Assembly: GCA_948956705.1 (NCBI GenBank)
Contig: CARCZS010000006.1
Span: forward strand, 1-64,000
DNA from: an uncultured Phocaeicola sp.
Lineage (GTDB): Bacteria > Bacteroidota > Bacteroidia > Bacteroidales > Bacteroidaceae
Length of the DNA stretch: 64,000 bases
Direction of reading: 5' to 3'
Every line of letters begins with the position of its first letter. Position 1 is the first letter of the stretch. The position numbers and the translations under genes were made by a program. The notes beneath the pieces were generated by a model that was not told where the DNA came from, ran no database searches, and worked only from the letters and a program-made list of their open reading frames with translations. Of the stretch, positions 7,883 to 15,784 are shown one piece after another.

Positions 7883-8197
7883 TTAGTTCATTACCGTATT
7901 GTCTCTTTTCCTGTCACGGCTTGCCAGCATCCCGAAATGGATGCTGAATATGCGCCGGCTGAAGCAGAGCGGCGAGTTGTATTCCACCCGTTGCCACAGG
8001 GTAAAGTGGTTGTCGGAGAATGACCATCTGAAATATCCTGACAACGAGCCGAATCGCGGGTTTGCATTCCTGTTTATCAGGAACCTGTTCACATCCACGA
8101 TGTGCCCTGCCGTCAGGAGAATGTTCAGTATCTCCACAAACGCCATTTGCGAATAGGGGTCAACCGGCATTACCGGTCCTTTGAAGTTGATTTCCAT
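7883..8197 (-). CDS. Hypothetical protein, 104 aa
   Basis: The protein starts MEINFKGPVMPVDPYSQMAF and is less acidic than its neighbours, with several aromatic and basic residues (GYFRWSFSDNHFTLWQRVEYN). No domain was recognised. It lies 20 bp downstream of the ArdA-like gene on the same strand. Confidence 0.6.
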   Translation of the reverse strand: MEINFKGPVMPVDPYSQMAFVEILNILLTAGHIVDVNRFLINRNANPRFGSLSGYFRWSFSDNHFTLWQRVEYNSPLCFSRRIFSIHFGMLASRDRKRDNTVMN

Positions 8198-8217
8198 CTT
8201 GTATATGTTTATATGCT

Positions 8218-8727
8218 TTAATCGTAATTGTCATCGAATACCTCGAAGCGGGGAATACCCGTGTCGAAATAGTTGCTTGATATGCCCGGACAGTACAGCA
8301 GGCTGTCATCCCCGCTGTCCGGGCAAGGCTCATCGTCGATATAGGCCGCATTTCCATAAAGTTCGATATAGTGCGCCACCAGCAGGTGCGGGTCTTCCGT
8401 ACTGATGTCATGCCCGTAACGGTCACACCAGTCGAAGAAGCAATCCTTGTCGGGTTCCTCCAGCTGTTCCATCGCCTCCCTTATCTCGAAGAAGTTGGGA
8501 CACAGCCATTCCCGGTTGATGAGCAGGTCCGGGATTTCCTCCCATTTCGTGTACCTGTATTCCGGAGTTTCCTCTTCGGGGAACAGTTCGGAGCAGGTGC
8601 ACAGGAATTCCCCCATGTCGCCGAAGTCGGACATTTGCAGCAGGTTGTCTTTTTCCTGCCCCATGTCTATGAGATGCTGCGTGGTCACTGCCACTTCTGC
8701 CTGATTCAAGTCCATGATATTCTTCAT
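8218..8727 (-). CDS. ArdA-like antirestriction protein
   Basis: The protein is 169 residues long and very acidic. The order of conserved-looking blocks (DMGEFLCTCSELFPEEETPE, then WEEIPDLLINREWLCPNFF, then a helical IREAMEQLEE block) matches what I remember of the ArdA family. ArdA proteins mimic DNA, block type I restriction enzymes, and protect incoming mobile DNA. It is the first gene of the leftward operon, and its start lies 25 bp from repeat copy B. A second Met (codon 5) could also be the start. The family call is from memory, without alignment. Confidence 0.6.
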   Translation of the reverse strand: MKNIMDLNQAEVAVTTQHLIDMGQEKDNLLQMSDFGDMGEFLCTCSELFPEEETPEYRYTKWEEIPDLLINREWLCPNFFEIREAMEQLEEPDKDCFFDWCDRYGHDISTEDPHLLVAHYIELYGNAAYIDDEPCPDSGDDSLLYCPGISSNYFDTGIPRFEVFDDNYD

Positions 8728-8751
8728 TATAGTTTATGATTCGGAACCGGG

Positions 8752-8914
8752 GATTTCATTCCACAGGCTCCAAAAGGTCCGCACCCCGGCAGTGCAGGGT
8801 TTTTCGGGAAAATACCGGAGCCTCCGGCGAGGATGATTTTCCCGAAAACCGCTTGCGGCATGACCTTGCCCTGCCGGTAAGGGGGCGGGCTACCTTTGCC
8901 TGTGGAATGGAATC
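8752..8914. repeat. Structured repeat, copy B
   Basis: The outer arms CATTCCACAGGC (8757-8768) and GCCTGTGGAATG (8898-8909) pair perfectly over 12 bp. AAAGG then faces CCTTT, and a G+C-rich part follows. The core stem CGGGAAAAT (8805-8813) pairs perfectly with ATTTTCCCG (8836-8844) around ACCGGA, a small GCC/GGC hairpin, and GAGGATG, the same core as in copies A and C. TACCTTTG is at 8891-8898 on the plus strand. The copy fills the whole gap between the ArdA-like gene and the methyltransferase/helicase gene. Confidence 0.8.
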
Positions 8915-8942
8915 TGCGGTTTCTCATTTGTTTTTCCATTTT

Positions 8943-11900
8943 TCAGTTCATGATGCGCTGGCTTCCCCAGCTGATGTGTATCTTGCCTTCGCTGTCCCGT
9001 TCCCTGACCAGCAGGCTCTCGATGACGGACATGGTGACGTCGAACTCCTCGAAGATTTCCGACTGTTCCTTTACTTCGCCCGTCTTGATGAACTCGTTCA
9101 GCCGCTCTTTGGTAAGCACCAGCGCCATCAGGTTCTGCTCCACGGAGTCCTTGTAGGTGACATAATGCACGTCCTTCAGCTCTTTGGAGTCGAGACGGAT
9201 GAAACGGAAGTAGAACTGCTCCATCTTCGGGATGTTCCATTGCAGGGATTCAAGTATCACGTCGTTGCAAGTGGGTATGTTCACCGAACTGCTCAGGCTC
9301 TGCTGCGTGCATACCAGTATGCCGTTGATGGTGGAATCGAACTCCGTCACGATGCTTTGCCGTTTCTTGAACGCCACGTCTCCCTTGACCACAAATACGG
9401 GACGGTCAGGAAAACATTCGCGAAGACGGCTCTCGTAAAGGTCGAATGCGGCTATGGACGTGCAGCCGACAGCCACCTTGCCGGGTATCTTCCGTACCAG
9501 CCTTTCGATGTACCTTGTCTTGTTCGGAATCCCGTCTCCGGAATAGCCCTCTATCAGGTGTGGGACGGAGCAGGCCTTGATGAGCAGCTTGATCTGGCGC
9601 ATAAGCCGGAGTCCGGCATCCTTCTTTGCATCCCCCGTGCTGTTGTAATACAGTTCGCAGATGCGGCAGAACTCCTCGATGATGACACGGTAAACCTCAC
9701 GCTCGCCGTCGGACGGGCTGACGGTATGTGTCCGTATCTTGTATTTCTCTCCTGCAAAGTCCCTGAACTTGCGTGTAATGACGGTCTTCCCGATAAGGCC
9801 GGCCAGCTCCTCCTTGTTATAGACATCCTGGTTCTGTTTCTCAATGCCGAACACGGTGGATTTCCCCGGACAGTGGCAGGCACGGAAAAGCACATGCCCC
9901 CTGAAAGCGGGGAACGGCTCACCATAGTGCGGATTGTTATCTTCCTCTATCTCCTTGTCCCTGCTCTCGTGGTACACTCGACTGCTCCAACAGACCATGT
10001 TTATGGAATTGTTATACAACAATTCAAACTGGCTGTACAGTTCGGCGATGTTGTTGCGTGTGGTCGTACCGGTGTCGAGTATCTTGTATTTGAGGCGGCG
10101 GAAGAGACCGAGGATATGCCTTGTACGTTGTGACGACGGGTTGGTTATCTCGTCCGACTCGTCGAAAACAAGGCACAGTTTTCTTGAACTGCGTTTGACA
10201 AACCTTGCCATGCCCCGTTTCAGCTTGCCGAGCATGGAGGTGGATAGGACGAGGAACACGCCTTCCGGCACAGTTTCCAGGTCGGCATTCTTCCTTGCCA
10301 CCCGGAACTGTTCCCTGTTTATCGAGAGGAAGGGTATCCATGTCATATTGGTGGCGATGGCAGGAGCCAGTATGATGACATTCCGTACTTTGCGGAATTT
10401 GAGCAGGTATTTGGCACGATGGTACACGGCGGCTGTCTTGCCCGAGCCTTGCTGCCAGTTCAGCAACGCGTGGCGTTTCTGCAAGACGAGGTTCAGGTCG
10501 TGTTTCTGGAGCGTGGTAAACTCGCAGGTCTCGCCGTCCTTGTTGATGAATGCACACCGGTCCAGGTATTCTTTCAGCCTGTCATCTTCCTCCATTTCCG
10601 GGAACTGCCGGTTCTGCATTTCATATTCTCTCCGTTTGCGTCGTATCAGTTTCTCCGCCGCACGGATTTGATGCATGTTCTTTTCTGTCGGCACTTCCGG
10701 TATGGGCAGTTCGGCACGCTCCAGCACGAGGTCGTTGATACTCGCCGCCTTGTGCGGAACTTTGTCAAGGAGTCGCGGAGCATATTGTTTCAGTTTGAAG
10801 CCGTATGAGGTCTTCACCAATGCCACTTCCTTGCGAGGTACGGTATTTTGCGAGGTGATGTACCTGCGGATGACGGCAAGCACTTTCTTCGGGGTCAGCT
10901 TGTTCTTCTCCCATTGCTCCACCTGCTCCCGCGTGGCGTTCTCAGGCGGTTTCTGGTTACGGAACTTCGTGACCAACGCTTCCGCCTTGTCTATATGTCT
11001 GTTCAACTTGGCGTGCGCCTTCAGCTCGTACAGGTACTTGGCAAGTTTGTACTCGAACAGCTCAAGTTCTTCCTTGTCGATCCGGTTGGTTTCGCGCATC
11101 AGGTCGAAACGCAACCGGTGTTTCATCGCCCTTGCCTCGCCGATGCGCTTTTTCAGCTCGTCCGCCGTTATGAATTCCTCCGCGTTGTAAGCCTGCATCT
11201 TGATGTGGCCCGATTTACGGAGAAATACCATGATTTTCGTATTGAAGTCATGGACTCCGACTGCGGCAAAGGCTGACGGGGCCAACTTCGTCTGACCGAC
11301 AAATGAGAAATTGCCGTTTATACCGGTTATCCGTGTCTTCTCCCAGAACTCGCTCTGCATGAAAGAGCATGGCACGATGACCATCAGGATTCCTGCCGGA
11401 TTAAGCACATCGTAAGCCTTGTCCATATAGTATTCCTGCGACAGTTTGTAGTCGAACTTCAAGTTAAAAGGAGGATTGCCGATGATAACATCGAAACGTT
11501 GTTCCGGATAGTATTGCCGGATGTCGCATTTCTCGATATGGGCTTCCGGGTAGAGGTATCGTGCGACAGACACGGCCTTGCCGTCTATGTCGAAGCCGTA
11601 GGCATTATGCGGGTTGGGCAGATGGTTGAAGAAATTGCCCATACCGCAACACATGTCAAGAACCATTTCGGATGAGACAGGACACAGCATATCCACCATG
11701 TCCCGGCATATTTCATGCGGGGTGAAGAACTGTCCCATCTCGAACTCCTTCTTCGCCTGGGCATACTCATGGTAGTTGGCAAAGTCGGACTGTTTGAGGT
11801 TGTGCAGCCCTCCGATACCGGTATAGCAGTTGTAGATGCTCTCCGCCGGAATGAGGTCCTTGCCGGAGTCTATGGCGAAAAGTATCTTCTCGTTGACTTC

Positions 11901-11945
11901 GGCACGCATACCTTGCGGTATCTGTTGGGGGATGATGGCATACAT
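8943..11945 (-). CDS. N6-adenine methyltransferase / SNF2-like helicase fusion, 1000 aa
   Basis: The N-terminal half is an adenine methyltransferase: GQFFTPHEI at 71-79, AdoMet motif DMCCGMGNF at 97-105, and catalytic NPPF at 157-160. A helical linker (about 260-460) leads to an SF2 helicase: QQGSGKT (Walker A, 498-504), DESD (Walker B, 595-598) and the motif III-like DTGTTTRNN. The C-terminal lobe ends in a degenerate arginine-finger region (FYFRFIRLDS). Such proteins are carried by Bacteroides conjugative elements, where the role is unproven; self-methylation or DNA remodelling during transfer are possibilities. A terminator separates it from the gene upstream. Confidence 0.85.
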   Translation of the reverse strand: MYAIIPQQIPQGMRAEVNEKILFAIDSGKDLIPAESIYNCYTGIGGLHNLKQSDFANYHEYAQAKKEFEMGQFFTPHEICRDMVDMLCPVSSEMVLDMCCGMGNFFNHLPNPHNAYGFDIDGKAVSVARYLYPEAHIEKCDIRQYYPEQRFDVIIGNPPFNLKFDYKLSQEYYMDKAYDVLNPAGILMVIVPCSFMQSEFWEKTRITGINGNFSFVGQTKLAPSAFAAVGVHDFNTKIMVFLRKSGHIKMQAYNAEEFITADELKKRIGEARAMKHRLRFDLMRETNRIDKEELELFEYKLAKYLYELKAHAKLNRHIDKAEALVTKFRNQKPPENATREQVEQWEKNKLTPKKVLAVIRRYITSQNTVPRKEVALVKTSYGFKLKQYAPRLLDKVPHKAASINDLVLERAELPIPEVPTEKNMHQIRAAEKLIRRKRREYEMQNRQFPEMEEDDRLKEYLDRCAFINKDGETCEFTTLQKHDLNLVLQKRHALLNWQQGSGKTAAVYHRAKYLLKFRKVRNVIILAPAIATNMTWIPFLSINREQFRVARKNADLETVPEGVFLVLSTSMLGKLKRGMARFVKRSSRKLCLVFDESDEITNPSSQRTRHILGLFRRLKYKILDTGTTTRNNIAELYSQFELLYNNSINMVCWSSRVYHESRDKEIEEDNNPHYGEPFPAFRGHVLFRACHCPGKSTVFGIEKQNQDVYNKEELAGLIGKTVITRKFRDFAGEKYKIRTHTVSPSDGEREVYRVIIEEFCRICELYYNSTGDAKKDAGLRLMRQIKLLIKACSVPHLIEGYSGDGIPNKTRYIERLVRKIPGKVAVGCTSIAAFDLYESRLRECFPDRPVFVVKGDVAFKKRQSIVTEFDSTINGILVCTQQSLSSSVNIPTCNDVILESLQWNIPKMEQFYFRFIRLDSKELKDVHYVTYKDSVEQNLMALVLTKERLNEFIKTGEVKEQSEIFEEFDVTMSVIESLLVRERDSEGKIHISWGSQRIMN

Positions 11946-11976
11946 GACTTTATCTGTTTATCGTTAAAAATGAAAA

Positions 11977-12004
11977 CACCCCGCAAGGATTGCCTTACGG
12001 GGTG
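11977..12004 (-). terminator. Intrinsic terminator downstream of the 12025-12966 gene
   Basis: The arms CACCCCGCAAGG (11977-11988) and CCTTACGGGGTG (11993-12004) pair with one mismatch around a 4-nt loop. On the minus strand the hairpin is followed by TTTTCATTTTT, a good U-rich tail. It should stop most transcription coming from the two upstream genes before the methyltransferase/helicase gene, which would then need its own promoter or partial read-through. Confidence 0.75.
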
Positions 12005-12024
12005 CTGTGTAAATCTTATCATGG

Positions 12025-12966
12025 TCAGTTTTCTCTTAGGGTGATTTCATCCAGATGCAGACGCTTGAAACAACTTTCGGCTGCCGCACTGTCCTTGAAC
12101 CGGACATCGATACGTCCGTTCTTGTAGAATCGGATTTGCTCGGCATTGGTGGTCGTAAGGTCGTACCAGTCTGTGACAGAAATGTCGTTGTCATCAAAAC
12201 GGATAATCATCTTTGAATTTCCATTCAGTATGTCATCCGCACCGTAGGCAATGCCGGCACACAGGGTTTCCAGTTCTCCGCCGTAGTTGTAGGAGATTCT
12301 GTTCCTTTGGTTGTATTGCATGGAAAAATCGTCGAAACGGATGATTTCGGGAAAGATTATCTTGTCCTTCTTCAACTCCGTCTTGACTTTGCTCCAGTAT
12401 GCCGGTCTGACAACTTTGTTCAGGCGTGCGAGCAGTTCTTCCACGGCCGTTTCCCGGAAACTCTTGCCGCCCAAGTGTTCGATGACTACATCTACATATG
12501 TGTCATAAACAGGACGGAAGCCCATCGGAAGGGTTTTTTCGTCTATTTTATACTCAGGAACCGACACTTTGTAAGTCCTGTTGAAATAAGAAATGATGCG
12601 GTTCGCAAAATTCGCGTTGGCGTTTCGGTTCTTATCTACCAGATCGTTAATCAGATCAAACGGTTTGAACTCGTTGTGTGAATAGTCTTCCCTGTCGTTA
12701 TGGTAAGTGTAGAAATCACGCATGGAAACCTTGCCGTTTTCTTCGTAATGGGACTTACGTTCGGCTTGGTATTGTTCGGCTTCTTCCTTGAAGACGGCGT
12801 ACCAGCGGTCAATCTGGTCGAGTGTCTTGTAAAGCAGGTTTTGCTGCGTCTGGCAATAGACACGGTCCTGTTCCGTAATCTTGTCCTCGTTTCTCACTTG
12901 TACGCTCAGAATGCCTTGAAGCAGGTCGGGAGCGTTGCCGGCCTTGGGTGCTGTTGTCGTTTGCAT
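12025..12966 (-). CDS. Hypothetical protein, 313 aa
   Basis: The N-terminal third is helical and charged (residues 1-110, including a KDFYTYHNDRED-like segment). The centre carries an ISYFNRTYKVSVPEY stretch, and the C-terminus is beta-rich, ending RLHLDEITLREN. No catalytic motif or family was recognised. It lies 18 bp downstream of the DUF4121-like gene and is followed by a strong terminator, so the two form a unit that starts at repeat copy C. Confidence 0.7.
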   Translation of the reverse strand: MQTTTAPKAGNAPDLLQGILSVQVRNEDKITEQDRVYCQTQQNLLYKTLDQIDRWYAVFKEEAEQYQAERKSHYEENGKVSMRDFYTYHNDREDYSHNEFKPFDLINDLVDKNRNANANFANRIISYFNRTYKVSVPEYKIDEKTLPMGFRPVYDTYVDVVIEHLGGKSFRETAVEELLARLNKVVRPAYWSKVKTELKKDKIIFPEIIRFDDFSMQYNQRNRISYNYGGELETLCAGIAYGADDILNGNSKMIIRFDDNDISVTDWYDLTTTNAEQIRFYKNGRIDVRFKDSAAAESCFKRLHLDEITLREN

Positions 12967-12984
12967 ATCTGTTAGGGTTAAATG

Positions 12985-13812
12985 TTAAAAATTATCCGGT
13001 TTAATCCGGTAGAAATAAGTGATGTGCTTTTCCATGTCCTTGACTATCTTGACCTGCTCGGGATGGAAGTTGAGCCTCCGTTCTTCGGCAGGGGCATCAA
13101 CCTTCTCCCATTCGGCGGATGGCAGGAACACATATTCCCGACGGAAACACCATAACACGATTTGATTATCCCAATTTCCCTTGAACACCGTTCCTTCGTA
13201 GTCCTTCAGGAACTGCCGGAACTCGGCTTCGTCCCGGAAAGCGATGTCAAAGCCTTGATAGAGATTGCCGTTTTCCGATTCCTCCCTTTTGTGTAGGTAG
13301 AACTTCCGGTAGGTCTCGGTCGTGAAATCTCCATACCTGGGATTGGGTTCGGCATAAAACCATAACGGTACCTTAGCCAGAAATGACACCGAACCGTTGG
13401 CGCAAGCACCGCAATGCCCCCATTCCTTGAATACCCCTTCCGTCCATTTCAGGAATTTCAGTTCCTCCGGATTCACGGAATGGAATGCGCCTCCGCTGAC
13501 ACTCAGACGAATATTGCCGTCCTCTTCCCACACGAAAGGCACATACGGCTGTTCGCATACGGAAAGATATCCTTCTTTTGCACTCCTGCTGTCAATAAGG
13601 GCGTTTCCGTAATAATCCCCGTGTTCGGTTACATATACCAGCCTGTCTCCAATTTGAGGTGTAATTTCGGAGCGTGTCCGCTCAATGAGTTCAACATAAC
13701 TGTTGGCCATATCCACATCTTTCTGTGTCAGCCAATGCTGGTGGTCGTATGAAACATTCCGCTCTCTGAGTGTTTCGATACTGTACTTTTCTTTTGTTAC
13801 CTGCTGTGACAT
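12985..13812 (-). CDS. DUF4121-like protein
   Basis: The protein is 275 residues long. The segments GDRLVYVTEHGDYYGNALID, KEWGHCGACANGSVSF and the ending FKGNWDNQIVLWCFRREY resemble the DUF4121 family of Bacteroides conjugative elements; the family name is from memory. The GHCGACANG motif could bind metal or be catalytic, but no function is known. It is the first gene of a leftward unit whose start lies 20 bp from the edge of repeat copy C. Confidence 0.7.
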   Translation of the reverse strand: MSQQVTKEKYSIETLRERNVSYDHQHWLTQKDVDMANSYVELIERTRSEITPQIGDRLVYVTEHGDYYGNALIDSRSAKEGYLSVCEQPYVPFVWEEDGNIRLSVSGGAFHSVNPEELKFLKWTEGVFKEWGHCGACANGSVSFLAKVPLWFYAEPNPRYGDFTTETYRKFYLHKREESENGNLYQGFDIAFRDEAEFRQFLKDYEGTVFKGNWDNQIVLWCFRREYVFLPSAEWEKVDAPAEERRLNFHPEQVKIVKDMEKHITYFYRIKPDNF

Positions 13813-13831
13813 AACAATTTATTTTTAGTGA

Positions 13832-14020
13832 TCCGGCTTTTCGGGGCCGGAGTTCCCGTAACTACAGGCCATAAAAGGTCGTGTCCCGTACATGCAAGGT
13901 TGGCGGGAAAAATACCGCAAGCCCTCCGGGCGAGGATGATTTTTCCACGACACCCGGAGGGCTTGACCTTGCTTGTACGAACAGGACACGGGTTACCTTT
14001 GCCTGTGAGTTACGGGGATT
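13832..14020. repeat. Structured repeat, copy C
   Basis: The outer arms CCCGTAACTACAGGC (13855-13869) and GCCTGTGAGTTACGGG (14001-14016) pair over 15 bp with one bulge. Further in, AAAGGT faces ACCTTT, CGTGTCC faces GGACACG, and CGTACATGCAAGG faces CCTTGCTTGTACG with one mismatch. The core stem GGAAAAAT (13906-13913) pairs with ATTTTTCC (13939-13946) around ACCGCA, a GCCC/GGGC hairpin, and GAGGATG. An alternative 12-bp pairing joins 13919-13930 with 13953-13964. TACCTTTG is at 13994-14001. An extra small GC-rich hairpin (13832-13849) lies on the gene side. Confidence 0.8.
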
Positions 14021-14115
14021 CGGCTACGGTATGGCTGTCATGTCCGCTGTATATGTTTCTTGAAATGACCGTGATATTTTATGCCCGAAAATTACCGGCA
14101 ATCACGAAAAAATGC

Positions 14116-14123
14116 TACCTTTG
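14116..14123 (+). promoter_or_regulatory. Bacteroides-type -7 box facing right near the end of the mobile region
   Basis: TACCTTTG followed by C matches the TAnnTTTG consensus exactly. The -33 region is poor (TTA rather than TTG at the expected distance). An ATG follows 28 bp later, but the frame is only 30 codons. The promoter may once have served a gene lost or cut at the element boundary. Confidence 0.45.
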
Positions 14124-14151
14124 CATCAAGAAAAAAGAGTTATTTGAAAGC

Positions 14152-14244
14152 ATGAGGAATATAGTGATTCTAAACAGCTTGGAATTTTCTTATCCGTTGC
14201 CCGTTCTTATGCGAGTTTTCTACAAAGCGTTGATAATCAAATAA
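14152..14244 (+). CDS. Possible 30-residue peptide or truncated gene start
   Basis: An ATG 28 bp after a -7 box opens a frame of 30 codons (MRNIVILNSLEF..., ending in IIK) closed by TAA at 14242-14244. It is too short to assign. It could be a leader peptide, or the head of a gene cut off where the mobile region meets the chromosome. From 14245 to 14327 I see only AT-rich sequence. Confidence 0.25.
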   Translation: MRNIVILNSLEFSYPLPVLMRVFYKALIIK

Positions 14245-14327
14245 GATACTTCAGATTACAACAAATATAGTGAATATAAAAGAAACAAAAACCTTTTCCT
14301 ACGAATTTCAATGCTTCCTACAACATA

Positions 14328-14726
14328 TTATTTCACCTCTCCCGGCAGATAGCGTAACTGCAAATACTGTTCCCCCGGTTTCAGATATCCCCCTTCGAAT
14401 ATTTCTTTCCTGATCCGGTAAACTTCCACTCTTTTCAATAAGTAATTTTCTACCTTCATCGGCTGCTTTTTACACCAGGAAAGCACTTTCAGACTTCCAT
14501 CGGCATGAACATCCGCATAAACCTTTACCGTTCTTATCGGAGTCCCGTCCGTTATCTTACGTCCTCTTTTATAATCCACCCACAAAATAGCTTTCGCTTT
14601 TTCCCCCTCACATGTTCCGGCATACTCATCCGTTTCGGACGCGGTGGAAGGTGAAGAAGTTCCCTTACAACCTACAACCACACATAAAATCAAAAGATAT
14701 AAAATATAGCTTCCTCGTGTTTTCAT
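14328..14726 (-). CDS. Small lipoprotein, 132 aa
   Basis: A signal sequence (KTRGSYILYLLILCVVVGC) ends in a lipobox with Cys20, so the mature protein should be lipidated and membrane-anchored. A short Ser/Thr-rich linker leads to a beta-rich domain (VKVYADVHADGSLKVLSWC, LRYLPGEVK). I recognise no enzymatic motif. It lies 10 bp downstream of the HdeD-like gene on the same strand and is probably co-transcribed. This is the first gene to the right of the mobile region. Confidence 0.7.
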   Translation of the reverse strand: MKTRGSYILYLLILCVVVGCKGTSSPSTASETDEYAGTCEGEKAKAILWVDYKRGRKITDGTPIRTVKVYADVHADGSLKVLSWCKKQPMKVENYLLKRVEVYRIRKEIFEGGYLKPGEQYLQLRYLPGEVK

Positions 14727-14736
14727 ATCAATCGGA

Positions 14737-15309
14737 TTAGTCTTTTATCTCTTCTATAGGAGTAATATCCTCTATTTCAGGCATCCCCGGTTCTTTCTTC
14801 TGACGGAAGCGGATGATGTTTATCAAATCGGACAGTCCGTATACAATGCTGCTCACTCCCAGAATGATGAATGGAACAGCAGCAGCCGTAAATGGATTAA
14901 ATAATACCACAATACCTGCAATCAGCACCAACACAGGTATCACAAAGAAACCTCCCGGTACCACCGTCCAACTACGCGCAGCAGATAAATTCACAATCTG
15001 ACTGATTCCCGCCAGTACCAAAACAGCACCCAGCACATACATCAGGATACCGACAAAAAATGCCGGCATAATCATCAGCCATAATCCGAACAAAAGGCTG
15101 CCAAGCCCGGCAATAGGAAAACGACTGCCATCCTGCTTGCCACGAATCAAATACCCGGATAAAGAAAAGAGTCCCGGTACTAGAAACAACACACCGATTG
15201 TAATAACCAGATAAAGAATGGCAGCCTCAGGCCATGCCACCAGCAACACACCGATGACCAATGCACAGATACATCTGATTATAGAATAATTCATTGTTTT
15301 CATATTCAA
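14737..15309 (-). CDS. HdeD/DUF308-like membrane protein
   Basis: This 190-residue protein has about six hydrophobic segments arranged as repeated helix pairs (ICALVIGVLLVAWPEAAILYL, then LVPGLFSLSGYL, then LGSLLFGLWLMIMPAFFVGI, and so on). The repeated pattern of Gly and Pro in each pair is typical of the DUF308/HdeD family of inner-membrane proteins linked to acid stress in enterics. The charged C-terminal tail is cytoplasmic. The third codon (MKTMN) is an alternative start. The function in Bacteroidales is unknown. Confidence 0.75.
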   Translation of the reverse strand: MNMKTMNYSIIRCICALVIGVLLVAWPEAAILYLVITIGVLFLVPGLFSLSGYLIRGKQDGSRFPIAGLGSLLFGLWLMIMPAFFVGILMYVLGAVLVLAGISQIVNLSAARSWTVVPGGFFVIPVLVLIAGIVVLFNPFTAAAVPFIILGVSSIVYGLSDLINIIRFRQKKEPGMPEIEDITPIEEIKD

Positions 15310-15556
15310 TCATGTCTAATTGGTTAATGAAGCGAATATACTGATTATTTCTGAGAAGACAGATGCAAAATGGATATTAATTTTCAGACAGAAGAACAAA
15401 AGAACAAAAAAAGAAAGCCAAAACAAATTTTCCTGCCATAAACTTAGAACTAATTCTATTGTTCTATAGACTTTAGCAAACAGAATGTTATACCGACTAT
15501 TCCAATCTATTCTTTCGTACCCATGCCTGAAGATCATCCTTTTGTCTTATGACAAA

Positions 15557-15691
15557 TCACTCTATCTGTTCTGTTTCAGGCAGACTTTGTTCATTCTCGT
15601 CCTCATCGATCAAAATAGCCCAAAAGAGCCACCATAACAGCAATCCTGCCAACAACACGGCACCTATTCTTATCCAAAGTTTACGTTTCAT
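15557..15691 (-). CDS. Small single-span membrane protein, 44-47 aa
   Basis: The frame begins MKRKLWIRIGAVLLAGLLLW at 15691 (an upstream in-frame ATG at 15700 adds three residues) and ends in an acidic tail (IDEDENEQSLPETEQ). One transmembrane helix with a basic N-terminus and acidic C-terminus is obvious. It lies divergent from the YtxH-like gene at 15785, and both are small envelope proteins. No family name was recognised. Coding potential rests on composition only. Confidence 0.5.
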   Translation of the reverse strand: MKRKLWIRIGAVLLAGLLLWWLFWAILIDEDENEQSLPETEQIE

Positions 15692-15784
15692 ACACTTCAT
15701 TTTAATGATTTATTAACTGATGTATTAAAACCATTCCGCCACCCGAAATGTTCATTTATAAAACCAATTTAAAGTAATAAGATT

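Noticed and set aside
8736..10133. Long plus-strand open frame (465 codons) opposite the methyltransferase/helicase gene
   Set aside because: It lies antisense to a gene with clear catalytic motifs. Its product has no recognisable domain and looks like the reverse-strand image of a G+C-richer coding region.
15316..15537. Minus-strand frame of 73 codons upstream of the HdeD-like gene
   Set aside because: Sequence is AT-rich with runs of hydrophobic residues of chance type, no start context, and no conserved feature. The small frame at 15557-15691 is more convincing.
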